In this document: positions 58,116-64,000 of the stretch, piece after piece
How the letters are laid out: each line of letters opens with the position of its first letter
Position numbering within the stretch: position 1 is the stretch's first letter
NCBI GenBank assembly: GCA_035714085.1
Contig: DASTMP010000284.1
Location: 14,422-78,421 of the forward strand
DNA from: JAJVID01 sp035714085
GTDB taxonomy: Bacteria > Acidobacteriota > Blastocatellia > RBC074
Reading direction: 5' to 3'
DNA: 64,000 bases
Translations under genes and position numbers: made by a program
The notes under the pieces: model-generated
What the model was told of the DNA's origin: nothing
Database searches by the model: none
What the model saw: the letters and a program-made list of their open reading frames with translations, nothing else

Positions 58116-58307
58116 ATGCTGATTCAATTGGCTCTTGCCCTTTTGGCAGTAAGTTTGTTGATTTACCCTTCTGGCGCGAGTAAACAAAATCTCCAACCGA
58201 TCCCCCAATCACCCAGCCTCAAATTGCAGAGGCCTCCGTGTGATTGCCCGCACGGTACCGTTCTTGTTGATCCAATAACCTGCACTTGCCGCCCTTTCCC
58301 GCCGTAG
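58116..58307 (+). CDS. Small secreted Cys-rich protein, first of a pair
   Basis: A 63-residue exported peptide: signal sequence (LIQLALALLAVSLLIYPSGA), then a Pro-rich stretch and a compact C-D-C-P...DP.TC.C end (PCDCPHGTVLVDPITCTCRP). It is paralogous to the 58467 gene, sharing the C-P-x(5-7)-D-P-x-T-C-x-C core. Four cysteines would give two disulfides. AAGGAG precedes the ATG. I recognise no family; a toxin, inhibitor or surface adhesin motif is possible. The 303-bp spacer before it holds no gene, only a weak GGCCTATAAGG dyad. Confidence 0.65.
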   Translation: MLIQLALALLAVSLLIYPSGASKQNLQPIPQSPSLKLQRPPCDCPHGTVLVDPITCTCRPFPP

Positions 58308-58466
58308 TGTGGTTTTGAAAACCTGTCCGGGAAAATTCCCAGATAGAAAAATGCGCTAAATGCCCAGGCTCGCGACCAGGAATCTGACAGCGAGAACCTG
58401 GTCGCGTAATTTGTCGTCAATTCGCTGTCGCATATAACAATCAAAACCAACATAGGAGGTGTCATT

Positions 58467-58667
58467 GTGCTGAAATACAAACTGGTCCTACTTGTCGCCT
58501 TGCTTGCGGCCCCCGCAGCCTTTGTCTCGGGCCAACAAGGGCCGACGCCTGCGCCGATTCCGCTACCATCTCCGGAGCCGCCGATCAAAGGTTGCAAGCC
58601 TCCGATTCTGGAGTGCCCGGCCACTAAACGGTTCGATCCTGTAACCTGCCGGTGCGTTGATTTTTAA
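58467..58667 (+). CDS. Small secreted Cys-rich protein, second of a pair
   Basis: A 66-residue exported peptide from GTG 58467, behind GGAGG with 7 nt spacing. Signal sequence (YKLVLLVALLAAPAAFVSGQ), Pro-rich linker (GPTPAPIPLPSPEPP) and Cys cluster GCKPPILECPATKRFDPVTC-R-C. Same architecture as the 58116 protein, from which it differs mainly in the linker. The 160-bp spacer between them contains a 10-bp hairpin (CGCGACCAGG/CCTGGTCGCG). Function unknown. Confidence 0.65.
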   Translation: MLKYKLVLLVALLAAPAAFVSGQQGPTPAPIPLPSPEPPIKGCKPPILECPATKRFDPVTCRCVDF

Positions 58668-58706
58668 ATATAGACCAGAAGCCTGACAACTGCGGTCGAA
58701 AAAGCA

Positions 58707-58741
58707 AAGCCGGGTAAGTGAGTGAGACACTTACTCGGCTT
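58707..58741. repeat. 14-bp hairpin, possible terminator
   Basis: AAGCCGGGTAAGTG pairs with CACTTACTCGGCTT (one G-U) around AGTGAGA, 40 nt after the second Cys-rich gene; no T-run follows. The rest of 58668-58997 contains no further gene I can support. Confidence 0.6.
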
Positions 58742-58997
58742 GCCTACTTGCGCCGCGTTCGAATGTCCAGTGGCTCGGATGACCATCGCGGCTTTCATCT
58801 TTCTTTGCGCAGGATACTCCACCCATAAACGCTTCGTTTTGGGTGGAGAGGAATGCGCCGTCCCTTTCGTAAATAAAACACTTGTCTCAGCTATCATACT
58901 CGTGGCATATTAAGTTCACCTCTCGATTAAGGGGCGACTTCTCAAAAGAATGACAGGCCTAACTCTGACGTTAGGTCATTTCACGATCCACAAAAGT

Positions 58998-59336
58998 ATG
59001 CCAATCACAAATGACAAATTGAAAAACTACCCGTTCCTTGAAGAGATGTATAAGGACGATTATTTCCCGACGTTTCTCGTGGATAAGGGCAAGGCGATCC
59101 TTGTTCGACTCTGCGAGGCGATTGAAGCCGAGAAACCAGCCGACAATGATAGTCTCTTGCGGCTTACCCACGCCGCCACGGACGAATTCAACGCATTGGA
59201 CCAAGAACTCGTCGAGAACGGCAGCGAGATCGAAACCATCGCTCGCGAAATCATCGCCGAGAACTTCGAAATTATCGTGAAGGCCTATGGCTTCGACATC
59301 GACACCGAGGACGTTATCGGGACACGGGATTGGTAG
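58998..59336 (+). CDS. DUF5713 family protein
   Basis: A 112-residue soluble protein. MPITNDKLKNYPFLEEMYKDDYFP, VDKGKAILVRLCEAIE, and GSEIETIAREIIAENFEIIVKAYGFD...TRDW match the DUF5713 pattern throughout. ATG 58998 begins the conserved start; the frame runs 16 codons upstream without similarity. No function is established for the family; helical, acidic, no membrane segment. Neighbours give no clue. Confidence 0.8.
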   Translation: MPITNDKLKNYPFLEEMYKDDYFPTFLVDKGKAILVRLCEAIEAEKPADNDSLLRLTHAATDEFNALDQELVENGSEIETIAREIIAENFEIIVKAYGFDIDTEDVIGTRDW

Positions 59337-59775
59337 CCCCTGCCGGCAGAACGTTTCCTTAAGCCCGAACCCGGCGCCCCTCGCGAATAAATTAATCCAC
59401 CTATAAACACTGGGGATTCCGTTTGCGCACTTTACGATAGGCGCAATGGTTGCAATGGCATGTCCGGAGATTCTGCATATGTCACTTTTCAAAACGTAAA
59501 GTGAACGAAGTCTGGCCAATCGGCCGTAACCGATTATTACAGTGACCCCCAGCCAGCTTGCAATATTAGAGTGAGAGAAAAAGAGCTTGGTCGTGAGTCT
59601 TTGAACAGGAGAGTAAGCAGATGACGCGATTTACGATTGAAATAGTCGAAGCCGTCCTGTCCGGCGCGAAAGCGCCATAGAAGCCCAGGCGTTCCAGCCG
59701 AATTGAAAGGCAATGCGCGGGTAAGTAAACGCCAAATTACAAATTTTAAGTCAGGCATCACGACAGGAGGAATTC
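59337..59775. other. 439-bp spacer without a supported gene
   Basis: An AACAGGAGAG site precedes a 19-codon frame (ATG 59620, MTRFTIEIVEAVLSGAKAP) too short to call. A short IR (ACTTTACGATAG / AAAACGTAAAGT) lies near 59440-59503. No other signal. Confidence 0.4.
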
Positions 59776-60186
59776 ATGCCAAAGTCTTTCAGCGGCCCAG
59801 ATCTCCTCAAAGCCCTCTCGGAGGGGGGGCTAAGAGATATGAGTGAAGCGATCATCAAGGAAGGAATAGTGAAGCAGGATGAAAATGATCCGAACGCTAT
59901 TCTTTACTCTGAGAGCCTGTCGAGCGCGTCCTGGATGAGCATCCCGGTCGAAATGATCGAGAAGGCTGAGCACATCAAGAACGTCCGTGGCAACGGCCAT
60001 GAACACCCTTTCGTCCGCCTTTATTTCAAGGACCCTGCCTCCGACAACAAGGAGGCGTCTGTATTCGCGGACTTGCTAAGGCGGTCATCGCAACCTGGCG
60101 CAGCCGACGATGGCGGGCGCCGGCGTGACGCGCAGCGCTCGGCCGACCACGATCAGACAATGGCTGGGAATGAGCCGGAGCGCTAA
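59776..60186 (+). CDS. Hypothetical protein (136 aa), possibly frameshifted C-terminus
   Basis: ATG follows a GACAGGAGG site. Residues 1-~103 look like a folded soluble protein (FSGPDLLKALSEGGLRDMSEAIIKEG... ASWMSIPVEMIEKAEHIKNV... VRLYFKDPASDNKEASVFADLL). The last ~30 residues (SSQPGAADDGGRRRDAQRSADHDQ...) turn abruptly to low-complexity Arg/Asp text, which suggests a frameshift near 60075 or a sequence error. No family recognised. Confidence 0.55.
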   Translation: MPKSFSGPDLLKALSEGGLRDMSEAIIKEGIVKQDENDPNAILYSESLSSASWMSIPVEMIEKAEHIKNVRGNGHEHPFVRLYFKDPASDNKEASVFADLLRRSSQPGAADDGGRRRDAQRSADHDQTMAGNEPER

Positions 60187-60387
60187 ACCTGGCGTCTACG
60201 ATTTGTACGGCTTCTATCGCGGAGTCGGCGCGCATCTCCTCATAAGCTTCAGGCATAGTTGCTTTCCCTGTTTAAACAGTCCCTTCCCAAAAACTCGCGA
60301 ATTCGCCGACCTCTTCCTGCTCCAGCTCTCTACAGATGGGATACTACGCTAAAGATTTCTTGCCATGCCTCAATATTACACCTAACG

Positions 60388-60714
60388 CTACAACTCGTCC
60401 TCGCCGACGTCTATTTCCATTCGGAGGAGCGCGGAACTGAGCGTTTTGCCCTGCGGGTCGGCTTTTAATGAGACCGCGCCGCCGCCGCCCAGACTGTGAT
60501 GCAGAAGGAAATTTAGAGCGTTCAGATTAGGCAGCTCGTAGCGTTCGACCTCGCCGTTGCAGATTCCGGCGAAGTGCCGTTTGACGCGCTCGGCGGTGAC
60601 TTCGCGGGCGAGGATCGGATAATGTTCAGGTTTGAGCGCGATCAGGCCGACGTTAGCCGTGTCGCCTTTGTCGCCTGATCGCGCGTGAGCGATCTTGATA
60701 AGCCGTACCTTCAT
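60388..60714 (-). CDS. AtuA-associated C-terminal-domain protein
   Basis: A 108-residue protein. MKVRLIKIAHARSGDKGDTANVGLIAL, YELPNLNALNFLLHHSLGGGGAVSL and the KTLSSALL ending match the small C-terminal domain attached to acyclic-terpene-utilisation (AtuA-like) proteins; here it stands alone. ATG 60714 is chosen with GGAAA 7 nt before. AtuA-like acyl-CoA enzymes are not visible nearby, so the partner is probably elsewhere. Its own activity is unknown. Confidence 0.8.
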   Translation of the reverse strand: MKVRLIKIAHARSGDKGDTANVGLIALKPEHYPILAREVTAERVKRHFAGICNGEVERYELPNLNALNFLLHHSLGGGGAVSLKADPQGKTLSSALLRMEIDVGEDEL

Positions 60715-60746
60715 AAGATCATTTCCAGATTCCCAGGACATTTTAT

Positions 60747-61073
60747 TCACAAATCCGGGGCGATAGGAGCCGCGTGAATAGAATCGTTATAGCGATAACG
60801 CAATCGTAGCAGGTTAAATGGTTTGAGAGGGTTGAGTCTGGTGGTTCGATATAGTTTCAGGCCCGGGTCATTTCGCGAGAGTTTATAGTCCTCAAATTCA
60901 CCTTTAATTCCAAAGAGGTGGCCGCCCTTAAAGCTTTCTTCGTATTCGAAACCACCGTCACTGGACACGTAGTGAACTTCTTCGACCAGGCCGGACCAGA
61001 GGACTAACCTAAGGGCAATGGCAAGTCCGGCGTGCGCTAATGCCCCTGTCATCGCCATTGCTATTCGTTTCAT
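60747..61073 (-). CDS. Hypothetical membrane-anchored protein (108 aa)
   Basis: Starts at ATG 61073 (GGAAG upstream). One N-terminal hydrophobic segment (AMTGALAHAGLAIALRLVLW) could be an uncleaved anchor, followed by an extramembrane part rich in Tyr and Gly (VHYVSSDGGFEYEESFKGGHLFGIKGEF). No family recognised. It precedes the AtuA-like gene on the same strand by 32 nt. Confidence 0.6.
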   Translation of the reverse strand: MKRIAMAMTGALAHAGLAIALRLVLWSGLVEEVHYVSSDGGFEYEESFKGGHLFGIKGEFEDYKLSRNDPGLKLYRTTRLNPLKPFNLLRLRYRYNDSIHAAPIAPDL

Positions 61074-61129
61074 GCAGACTTCCAGAAAACCCTGACGGCC
61101 CATTTTACTCTAACTTCTTGAAGCGGTCT

Positions 61130-62191
61130 TCACTTAATCTCGTAGCTCTTGCTTTTGCCCGTTCGATCGTTTGTCACTGTGAAGCTTCGCTTGGCCGCGT
61201 CAACGGAGACGCGGATCATATGCGCCTCGTCGTTCTGTTCATCGAGATTCGCGATGAATTCTTCCGGCGCGTTATTTTCGTCGCCGCTCTTGACGTTGCG
61301 ATGAACCTGCCACAAATCTTTCAGATTGGGCAATGCGCGCAGGGCTTTGACCGTGTCGGGATCGCCGCCTTTGCGCGGGCCGTTGTTCATGATAGCGACC
61401 ATCGGGTCGATGGTGCGCAGTAAAGCCGGGTTATTGCTGATGTTGAGTCCGTGATGGGCTACCTGGTAAAGGACGACCTTGCCGATCATATCCTGGGGGC
61501 AGACCAGTTTCTGTTCGATGTTCCAGGTCAGGTCGCCGGTGTCCAGGAAATTGAACGCCCCATGGCGCAGCAGGAAGGCGACGCTGCGGGCGTTGTCCGA
61601 CTTGTCTTCGGGCTTTTCCGCGGCGCCGGCGCAGGCGGCGTTCGGCTCGACGACCGCTCGCCTGCTCGTCACGGTTTCGCCGCGCGAGGCAAGGACCTGT
61701 AGAAAAACCGGCGGCGCGCCCGGCGATTGCTTCAGCCTGATCGAGCTGCCCGGATTGAGCGTGATCGTCTGATTCTTCGCGGCGGCGCGATAGGCCGCAT
61801 ATTTCGCGGCGAAATCCTTGTCTTCTTCGAGAGAAGGCATGGGGCCGTGATCGTAAAATTTGTTGATCATGACCAGTTTCGCCAGTTCGGGGACGCCCCC
61901 GTAATGATCGGTGTGGTAATGCGTCACGATCAGGTGGTCGATGGCGGTGACTCCGGCGGCTTTCATCGCTTTTTCGATGCGTTTCGCGTCGCGGCCCTCG
62001 AATCCGGGCCAGCCGGCGTCAACCAGAATGGATTCGCCCGCCGGCGTGACGATCAACGTCGCCGCGCCTCCTTCGACATCGACATAGAAGATGTCGAGCG
62101 TGCGCCGGGCAGTCTCCGTTTTCTGGGCGATGATCGCGGTCGTCCCGGCAGTCAGTAAAACAATGAGGATCAGCAGTCGGAATTTGTTCAT
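61130..62191 (-). CDS. Exported MBL-fold metallo-hydrolase (ComEC/Rec2-like)
   Basis: A 353-residue protein starting at ATG 62191 behind GGAGG; an upstream ATG at 62236 is less likely. Signal peptide (RLLILIVLLTAGTTAIIA) then the metallo-beta-lactamase motif THYHTDHYGG (HxHxDH), LVDAGWPGF, DTGDLTW and a C-terminal VAHHG. The arrangement matches the stand-alone ComEC C-terminal-like nuclease/hydrolase group found as secreted proteins. Zn or Fe would be bound. Substrate unknown. Confidence 0.85.
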   Translation of the reverse strand: MNKFRLLILIVLLTAGTTAIIAQKTETARRTLDIFYVDVEGGAATLIVTPAGESILVDAGWPGFEGRDAKRIEKAMKAAGVTAIDHLIVTHYHTDHYGGVPELAKLVMINKFYDHGPMPSLEEDKDFAAKYAAYRAAAKNQTITLNPGSSIRLKQSPGAPPVFLQVLASRGETVTSRRAVVEPNAACAGAAEKPEDKSDNARSVAFLLRHGAFNFLDTGDLTWNIEQKLVCPQDMIGKVVLYQVAHHGLNISNNPALLRTIDPMVAIMNNGPRKGGDPDTVKALRALPNLKDLWQVHRNVKSGDENNAPEEFIANLDEQNDEAHMIRVSVDAAKRSFTVTNDRTGKSKSYEIK

Positions 62192-62248
62192 TTTTTCCTC
62201 CGAGCTTGGGCGAACTACAATTTTGGGGCGTTGCATTGGGGTATTGTA

Positions 62249-63550
62249 CTACTTCTTGAGATCCGATTTACGCCCGACCAGTTTGTACGCGCAATAAATC
62301 AGCAAGCCGGCGAGCGCCGCGAGCGCCGTGTCCCGGGCCTCCCTCATGGAACTGTGCGCCAGCAGCCAGCCGCCCAAAGCGAGAGCCGCGATCGAGACGG
62401 CGACGCCGGCCGGCGTTTTGAACTGCGCTTTGAATCGCATCTCCCGTTCGTCGCGGCGGCGCAACACGATGAGCGCCGCGCAGGTCGTAACATACGCCAA
62501 CAGTCGCGCGATCACGCTGACCGTCAGTGAAGAGATGAATTTCGACGAAAGCGTCAGCGCCATCATCAGCGCGGCGGTCGCGATGATGGCCACGTGAGGC
62601 GTATGGAATCGGGCATGCGTGGCGGCGAAGACCTTCGGCAATTCGCGGGCGGCGGCCATTGCGAAGGGCAGACGTGCGGCGGACAGGATCACCACGCTCA
62701 GATTGCCAATGACCGAAACGGCGACGCCGGCCGTGACGACACTCGCGCCGATCGCCCCCATAAAGAGTTCGCTCGCGCCGGCCAGCGGGCGCCGCGACGT
62801 GGCCAGCCCAGGGAACGTCCCGATACATACAACCTGGATCAGAATATAAACCGCGGCCACCACCACGAGCGAGATCAGAATGGCGAACGGCACATTGCGC
62901 TGCGGGTCGCGCGTTTCACCGGCCGGGATCATCGCCATTTCGAACCCGGTGAACGCATAAACCAGCAATAGCACGGATTTCGAGAATGAAGAGGCCTCCG
63001 GCGGCCCCGGCGCCGAAAAATTTCCGGGGTCCAGAAAGAATAGCCCGGCGCCGATGAATAACAAGAGAGGGATCAATTTGCCGACGGTGAAGACGTCGCT
63101 GAAGAGCGCCGCATTGCGCACGCCGACGACGTTGACGGCCGTCAGCGCGACGACCACGGCGACGATTACAACCGCGCGCGGCCAACCGGCCCCGACCCCG
63201 GGATGGAAATAGCCCAGATAATCGATCAGCAGATTGCAGTTGGCGGCGAAAGCCGTCAACCGCGCCACCCATATCAACCATCCGACCTCGAAGCCTGCGA
63301 CGGAACCGAATGCTTCCCGCGCATAAAGATAAGGTCCGCCAGTGTCACTGAAACGGCTGCCGACCTCGGCGAAGCAGAGCACGATCAGCGCCACGACCAG
63401 CGCGCAAGCGATGAACGCGATCAGGCTGTAAGGCCCGATCAAGGCGTAGACTTGTGACGGCAGACCGAAAATTCCGGCGCCGATCACCCCGTTGATCGTC
63501 ACCGCAACCAGATCCCACCTCCGAATGCCGCGAACCAATCCCTTCTGCAT
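62249..63550 (-). CDS. APC-superfamily amino acid permease
   Basis: A 433-residue, 12-helix inner-membrane permease. The first helix has VTINGVIGAGIFGLPS, matching the amino-acid/polyamine/organocation GIGAGIF substrate-binding bend; FTGFEMAMIPAGETRDPQRNVPFAI is the conserved helix 6 region. Charged loops and a short Lys/Lys C-terminus are cytoplasmic. AGGAGA precedes the ATG by 12 nt. Transports an amino acid or related cation with H+ or Na+. Divergent from gmhA. Confidence 0.87.
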   Translation of the reverse strand: MQKGLVRGIRRWDLVAVTINGVIGAGIFGLPSQVYALIGPYSLIAFIACALVVALIVLCFAEVGSRFSDTGGPYLYAREAFGSVAGFEVGWLIWVARLTAFAANCNLLIDYLGYFHPGVGAGWPRAVVIVAVVVALTAVNVVGVRNAALFSDVFTVGKLIPLLLFIGAGLFFLDPGNFSAPGPPEASSFSKSVLLLVYAFTGFEMAMIPAGETRDPQRNVPFAILISLVVVAAVYILIQVVCIGTFPGLATSRRPLAGASELFMGAIGASVVTAGVAVSVIGNLSVVILSAARLPFAMAAARELPKVFAATHARFHTPHVAIIATAALMMALTLSSKFISSLTVSVIARLLAYVTTCAALIVLRRRDEREMRFKAQFKTPAGVAVSIAALALGGWLLAHSSMREARDTALAALAGLLIYCAYKLVGRKSDLKK

Positions 63551-63686
63551 TGTCTGCGTGGATTCTCCTATTAAAATTCGCCTGTATTTATTGTGATTGA
63601 TTGCGATTCTTGAACAACCCGCGAATGATAGGCGAGGGGAAAAGAAATCAAAAGGCGAAATCGGGAATCGGCGACTGACAAAATGC

Positions 63687-63692
63687 TATAAT
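63687..63692 (+). promoter_or_regulatory. -10 element of a probable gmhA promoter
   Basis: A perfect TATAAT, 42 nt before the gmhA ATG; the -35 region at the usual spacing is poor. GAGAG near 63720 may be the ribosome site. Confidence 0.45.
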
Positions 63693-63733
63693 TCGCCTCA
63701 GGAATATACTTTTATCGTGAGAGAAAGCCTGAT

Positions 63734-64000
63734 ATGACCAGACCGAGCACAGGGGCCGAATCCGCGGCTCAGGATTTTGAAGAGAAGATTCGTATGATGG
63801 CTGCTGAGAGCATCGACGCCAAGCGCCGCTTCTTCGACCAGGCGAGCCAGGACCTGGCTCGCGCCGCGCGAATGATCATCGAATCGATGCGCGAGGGCGG
63901 TAAGCTGCTGATCTTCGGCAACGGAGGCTCCGCCGCCGACGCGCAGCACATCGCCGCCGAACTGGCGTTCAAAATGGGGCGCGAACGCGACGCGCTCCCC
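63734..64000 (+). CDS. gmhA: Phosphoheptose isomerase (start only, cut by window edge)
   Basis: The first 89 codons run off the window with no stop. MTRPSTG then a helical segment and the SIS-domain phosphate site KLLIFGNGGSAADAQHIAAEL, characteristic of GmhA, which converts sedoheptulose 7-phosphate to D-glycero-D-manno-heptose 7-phosphate for LPS inner core or other heptoses. DiaA-like SIS paralogues are an alternative; the GNGGSAADAQH word favours GmhA. Divergent from the permease. Confidence 0.85.
   Translation, partial: MTRPSTGAESAAQDFEEKIRMMAAESIDAKRRFFDQASQDLARAARMIIESMREGGKLLIFGNGGSAADAQHIAAELAFKMGRERDALP

Overview
The window looks like chromosomal DNA of an acidobacterium, most likely of the Blastocatellia. 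This is inferred from the moderately high GC, two very large TonB-dependent receptors with N-terminal carboxypeptidase-regulatory-like domains, the mix of box-type benzoate catabolism with arginine biosynthesis, and spacers crowded with inverted repeats. There is no rRNA, recognised tRNA, prophage or CRISPR array. The sequence is cut inside a gene at both ends.

Layout. 1-2500: the end of an AhpD-like gene that reads through an in-frame TGA at an active-site position (probable selenoprotein), an MFS transporter and a small coiled-coil protein. 2500-5700: a decayed cupin and an unusual 890-residue fusion of an FAD-dependent halogenase-like oxidoreductase to a complete sigma-54 activator. 5700-8400: a GDSL hydrolase, an IS630 scrap and a sialidase-like protein. 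8400-13300: benzoate module (boxB, boxC, divergent benzoate-CoA ligase). 13300-17000: a Cys-Pro repeat secreted protein, then a siroheme sulfite reductase preceded by a cysteine-rich leader peptide, an antiterminator and a strong intrinsic terminator. 17000-28600: a glycan-uptake module with two TonB receptors sharing a near-identical promoter, a GH88 unsaturated glucuronyl hydrolase, an SDR, an acetyltransferase and an enolase-superfamily enzyme. 28600-33600: a MITE-like element, a HisRS-like paralogue, an OmpA-family protein and a TolC-family channel. 33700-43040: arginine genes (argJ, an NAGS-like GNAT, argD, argB, argC) interleaved with a GGCT-like protein and a methyltransferase, then mutL. 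43200-48900: a beta-barrel protein, aspS, hisS, an enoyl-CoA hydratase and a CinA/MoaB-like protein. 49100-57800: a 2036-residue alpha-2-macroglobulin, an aldo/keto reductase and larC. 57800-64000: small secreted Cys-rich proteins, DUF5713, an AtuA C-terminal-like protein, an MBL hydrolase, an APC permease and the start of gmhA.

Themes. The most interesting signals are regulatory or recoding. They are the UGA-recoded AhpD with a matching bacterial SECIS hairpin; the cysteine attenuator, in which a 10-nt segment of the leader ORF is exactly complementary to the terminator 5' arm; and the oxidoreductase/sigma-54 activator fusion with three evenly spaced palindromes upstream. A second theme is that many intergenic spacers hold a different long inverted repeat. 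In hisS and argD these repeats supply the last codons and the stop. All functional calls rest on reading the translated sequence; no database search was possible.
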